Shown: piece after piece, positions 6,576 through 8,055 of the stretch | Layout: each line of letters starts with the position of its first letter | Numbering within the stretch: position 1 is the stretch's first letter | Assembly: GCA_003486945.1 (NCBI GenBank) | Contig: DNFL01000038.1 | Coordinates: 1 to 8,055 of the forward strand | Direction of reading: 5' to 3' | Length of the DNA: 8,055 nt | Origin: Hyphomonas sp. | GTDB taxonomy: Bacteria; Pseudomonadota; Alphaproteobacteria; Caulobacterales; Hyphomonadaceae | Made by a program: the position numbers and the translations under genes | The notes under the pieces: generated by a model | What the model saw: the letters and a program-made list of their open reading frames with translations, nothing else | Told to the model about the DNA's origin: nothing | Database searches by the model: none

Positions 6576-6591
6576 GGCTCAGCGGCCTCAG
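6571..6591. repeat. overlapping palindromes at the convergent gltX / esterase stops
   Basis: Two alternative hairpins share bases here. GCTGAG / CTCAGC (6571-6583) forms around one G, and CTGAGGC / GCCTCAG (6572-6578 and 6585-6591) has a 6-nt loop. They contain the TGA of gltX (6573-6575) and the stop of the minus-strand gene (6590-6588). A bidirectional, U-tract-poor terminator is possible. It may simply reflect the two stop contexts. Confidence 0.45.
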
Positions 6592-7673
6592 TCGCAGGCC
6601 GCCTCATCTTCGCAGGTGACGCTGGCAACTTCGATTCCGCCCGCCAGGGCGCGCAGCCAGTCCGGCGCGCTGGCGCCTTCGGCTTCGGTCTCATAGAATC
6701 GATCAAACCGCAGCATCGTGTGGTCGGTTCCCTTCGCCGAGAAATACCTAAAGCCCGGGATTTCAGCTGTGAGATCCTCCATGTTCGCCCGCATCAGGCC
6801 GCGCACCGGATCCGTCACGCCCATCAGCGCCAGGAACATCTGCTGCACCTCATCGTCCACATTGTTGAACTGGCTCATCTGCACGCGCGGATGCTGCGCC
6901 GCCGTCTGCCGGTAGAAATCTTCCGCAGTCCCCGTCGCCGGGTCGAGCGAGGCAAAGCCCGGCCAGTCCGGAAGATTGTCGAACGCGCCCCAGGTGCCGA
7001 GGATGCCGGAAATCGCTGCCGCGCGATATCCGCCTGCGCCGTCGCCGTGCTGCACAATGTCCGCCTGCGGATAATGATCGGCCACCACGCCCGCATAGTA
7101 GGCCGAGGCAATCGCACCCGCGCTGCCGCCGCCCACGAAGATGGAGGACGGCGCCTCCCGGTTCGCATACACCCAGTCCAGCGCCGATTGCACATTCGCC
7201 TTGCCGCGGTGGTGGATGGTGATCTCTCCGCCGGCAGAAGTCGTGTAGGTTACATCTTTCGTGCCGAGGTGCACATCACCGGTGCAATAGGGCACGAACA
7301 CCTGCGTCCAGCCCGCAAACGGGTTCGCCGGATTGGACGAATTGAACACGCCTCCCATCAGCGCCGGATTGTTTGCGTCCATCTCCGCGAACGGCGTGTA
7401 GGGCGTCGGCTCGGTATCCAGCGAACAATGGTCACCGGTCCAGCACGCCCCGCCGCCGTTCAGGAAGATCATCACCTTGTCCGCATCGCCTTCGCGCACA
7501 TGAAAGCGGTAAGGCGTGCCGTTTGCGCACAGCGTCTCCCCGCCCGGCTCGATGGTCTGCCAGACCGGCGGCGGCGGCAGGACGGTTTCCGCCAGCGCCT
7601 CGCCTTGTGCCCCCGGCGCTGCCTTGCACGCCGCCAGCCCCATCACCGCAACCAGTATTGCGCCCAGTCTCAT
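6588..7673 (-). CDS. pectinacetylesterase/Notum-family lipoprotein, putative serine hydrolase
   Basis: This is a 361-aa predicted surface or periplasmic carboxylesterase. The signal peptide MRLGAILVAVMGLAAC ends in a lipobox LAAC, with C16 as the lipid anchor. The mature part has the PAE-family hallmarks in order: FLNGGGACW (70-78, oxyanion region), VFVPYCTGDVHLG (126-137), the nucleophile elbow GGGSAG (181-186, S184), the acid in FNNVDDEVQ (D273 or D274), and the histidine in GTDHTM (H318). All three catalytic positions are present, so an active hydrolase removing acetyl or other ester groups is likely. Plant members act on pectin and animal Notum on Wnt lipid; bacterial substrates are mostly unknown. 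The start is ATG 7673, supported by a strong GGAGG (7683-7679) 5 nt upstream; the longer open frame to 7877 is an antisense shadow of yraN. The gene follows yraN on the same strand after 67 bp, so it may be co-transcribed. Confidence 0.85.
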   Translation of the reverse strand: MRLGAILVAVMGLAACKAAPGAQGEALAETVLPPPPVWQTIEPGGETLCANGTPYRFHVREGDADKVMIFLNGGGACWTGDHCSLDTEPTPYTPFAEMDANNPALMGGVFNSSNPANPFAGWTQVFVPYCTGDVHLGTKDVTYTTSAGGEITIHHRGKANVQSALDWVYANREAPSSIFVGGGSAGAIASAYYAGVVADHYPQADIVQHGDGAGGYRAAAISGILGTWGAFDNLPDWPGFASLDPATGTAEDFYRQTAAQHPRVQMSQFNNVDDEVQQMFLALMGVTDPVRGLMRANMEDLTAEIPGFRYFSAKGTDHTMLRFDRFYETEAEGASAPDWLRALAGGIEVASVTCEDEAACD

Positions 7674-7678
7674 GCAAT

Positions 7679-7683
7679 CCTCC
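7679..7683 (-). promoter_or_regulatory. strong ribosome binding site deciding the esterase start
   Basis: GGAGG lies 5 nt before ATG 7673 on the minus strand. Together with the lipobox signal peptide that begins there, it fixes the start against the longer open frame upstream. Confidence 0.75.
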
Positions 7684-7740
7684 CCGGCCACTCCCGGGCC
7701 ATGCGCCAAGCCTAGAGCGCGCCCACCGGCTTGCAAGCCC

Positions 7741-8055
7741 TCACCCCATTCCCGGCCGCCAGGCATCGCGCACATGCGCTGGCAACCGGCCCGGCGCCAC
7801 CGCGATGATGTCATACCGCCAACCGCACTCGTTGAACCGTGGCCGCTGCGCCATCCAGCTTTCCGCTGCGCGCGCAATCCGCCGCCACGCGCCGGGCGTC
7901 ACCGCGCTCACCGCGTCCTCCAGCGTCGCGCGTTCCTTCACTTCGATGAACGCGATCACGCCGCGCTTTTCCGCCACCAGGTCAATCTCGCCGACATTCA
8001 GCTTCACGCGCCGCGCCAGGATCGTGTAGCCCTTCGCGCGTAGCCACCAGGCCGC
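7741..8055 (-). CDS. yraN: UPF0102/YraN family protein, N-terminus cut by window edge
   Basis: The visible 104 residues run from [20 protein letters not shown] through the family core to TGA at 7743-7741. The conserved GEIDLVA and [13 protein letters not shown] segments match the D...ExK signature of the YraN restriction-endonuclease-like fold. [17 protein letters not shown] and [18 protein letters not shown] follow, as in alphaproteobacterial members. The family's function is uncertain; a nuclease role has been suggested from the fold. The true start lies beyond the window: the reading continues in frame upstream of the internal GTG at 8007, with family-like sequence ([12 protein letters not shown]), so that GTG is not the start. 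Only a short N-terminal part, perhaps 10-20 residues, should be missing. Confidence 0.88.
   Translation of the reverse strand, partial: AAWWLRAKGYTILARRVKLNVGEIDLVAEKRGVIAFIEVKERATLEDAVSAVTPGAWRRIARAAESWMAQRPRFNECGWRYDIIAVAPGRLPAHVRDAWRPGMG

Noticed and set aside
7674..7877. Long extension of the esterase frame
   Set aside because: It is antisense-like composition inside yraN in another frame. GGAGG and a lipoprotein signal peptide fix the start at 7673.

Overview
The window looks like a chromosomal stretch of a high-GC alphaproteobacterium, perhaps Hyphomonadaceae or a relative; the placement is from general protein character only. It holds housekeeping genes interrupted by one AT-richer accessory cassette. 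From the left edge there is the 3' end of a UPF0114/YqhA-type membrane protein gene. It overlaps by 4 nt a TTG-started gene for glutamine-dependent NAD+ synthetase (nadE).

From about 1804 to 4283 the composition drops: the line 2161-2220 is about 48% GC, against about 70% for 5281-5340. This segment carries a complete minus-strand type IV toxin-antitoxin operon: an AbiEi-family antitoxin gene overlapping by 8 nt an AbiEii-family nucleotidyltransferase toxin gene. Upstream of the antitoxin lie two perfect long palindromes of 47 and 49 bp, with centres 92 bp apart. They share a 29-bp core but have different, still perfectly self-complementary, outer arms. Each is preceded on the minus strand by an exact TTGACA box, and each carries a TATATG -10-like hexamer inside its arm. 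They therefore form two tandem promoter-operator modules whose expected start points fall at the dyad centres. This is the most unusual structure in the window.

To the right the housekeeping character returns. There is a minus-strand lipoprotein gene of unknown function, a divergent plus-strand glutamyl-tRNA synthetase gene (gltX, 445 aa, with the first Lys of the KMSKS-type motif missing), and a convergent minus-strand gene for a pectinacetylesterase/Notum-family lipoprotein. The stop codons of these last two are 12 bp apart, inside overlapping small palindromes. The right edge cuts a UPF0102/YraN nuclease-fold gene, also on the minus strand.

The simplest reading is a conserved nadE / lipoprotein / gltX neighbourhood into which an AbiE cassette was inserted. 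No integrase, transposase, tRNA, rRNA or CRISPR array is visible.
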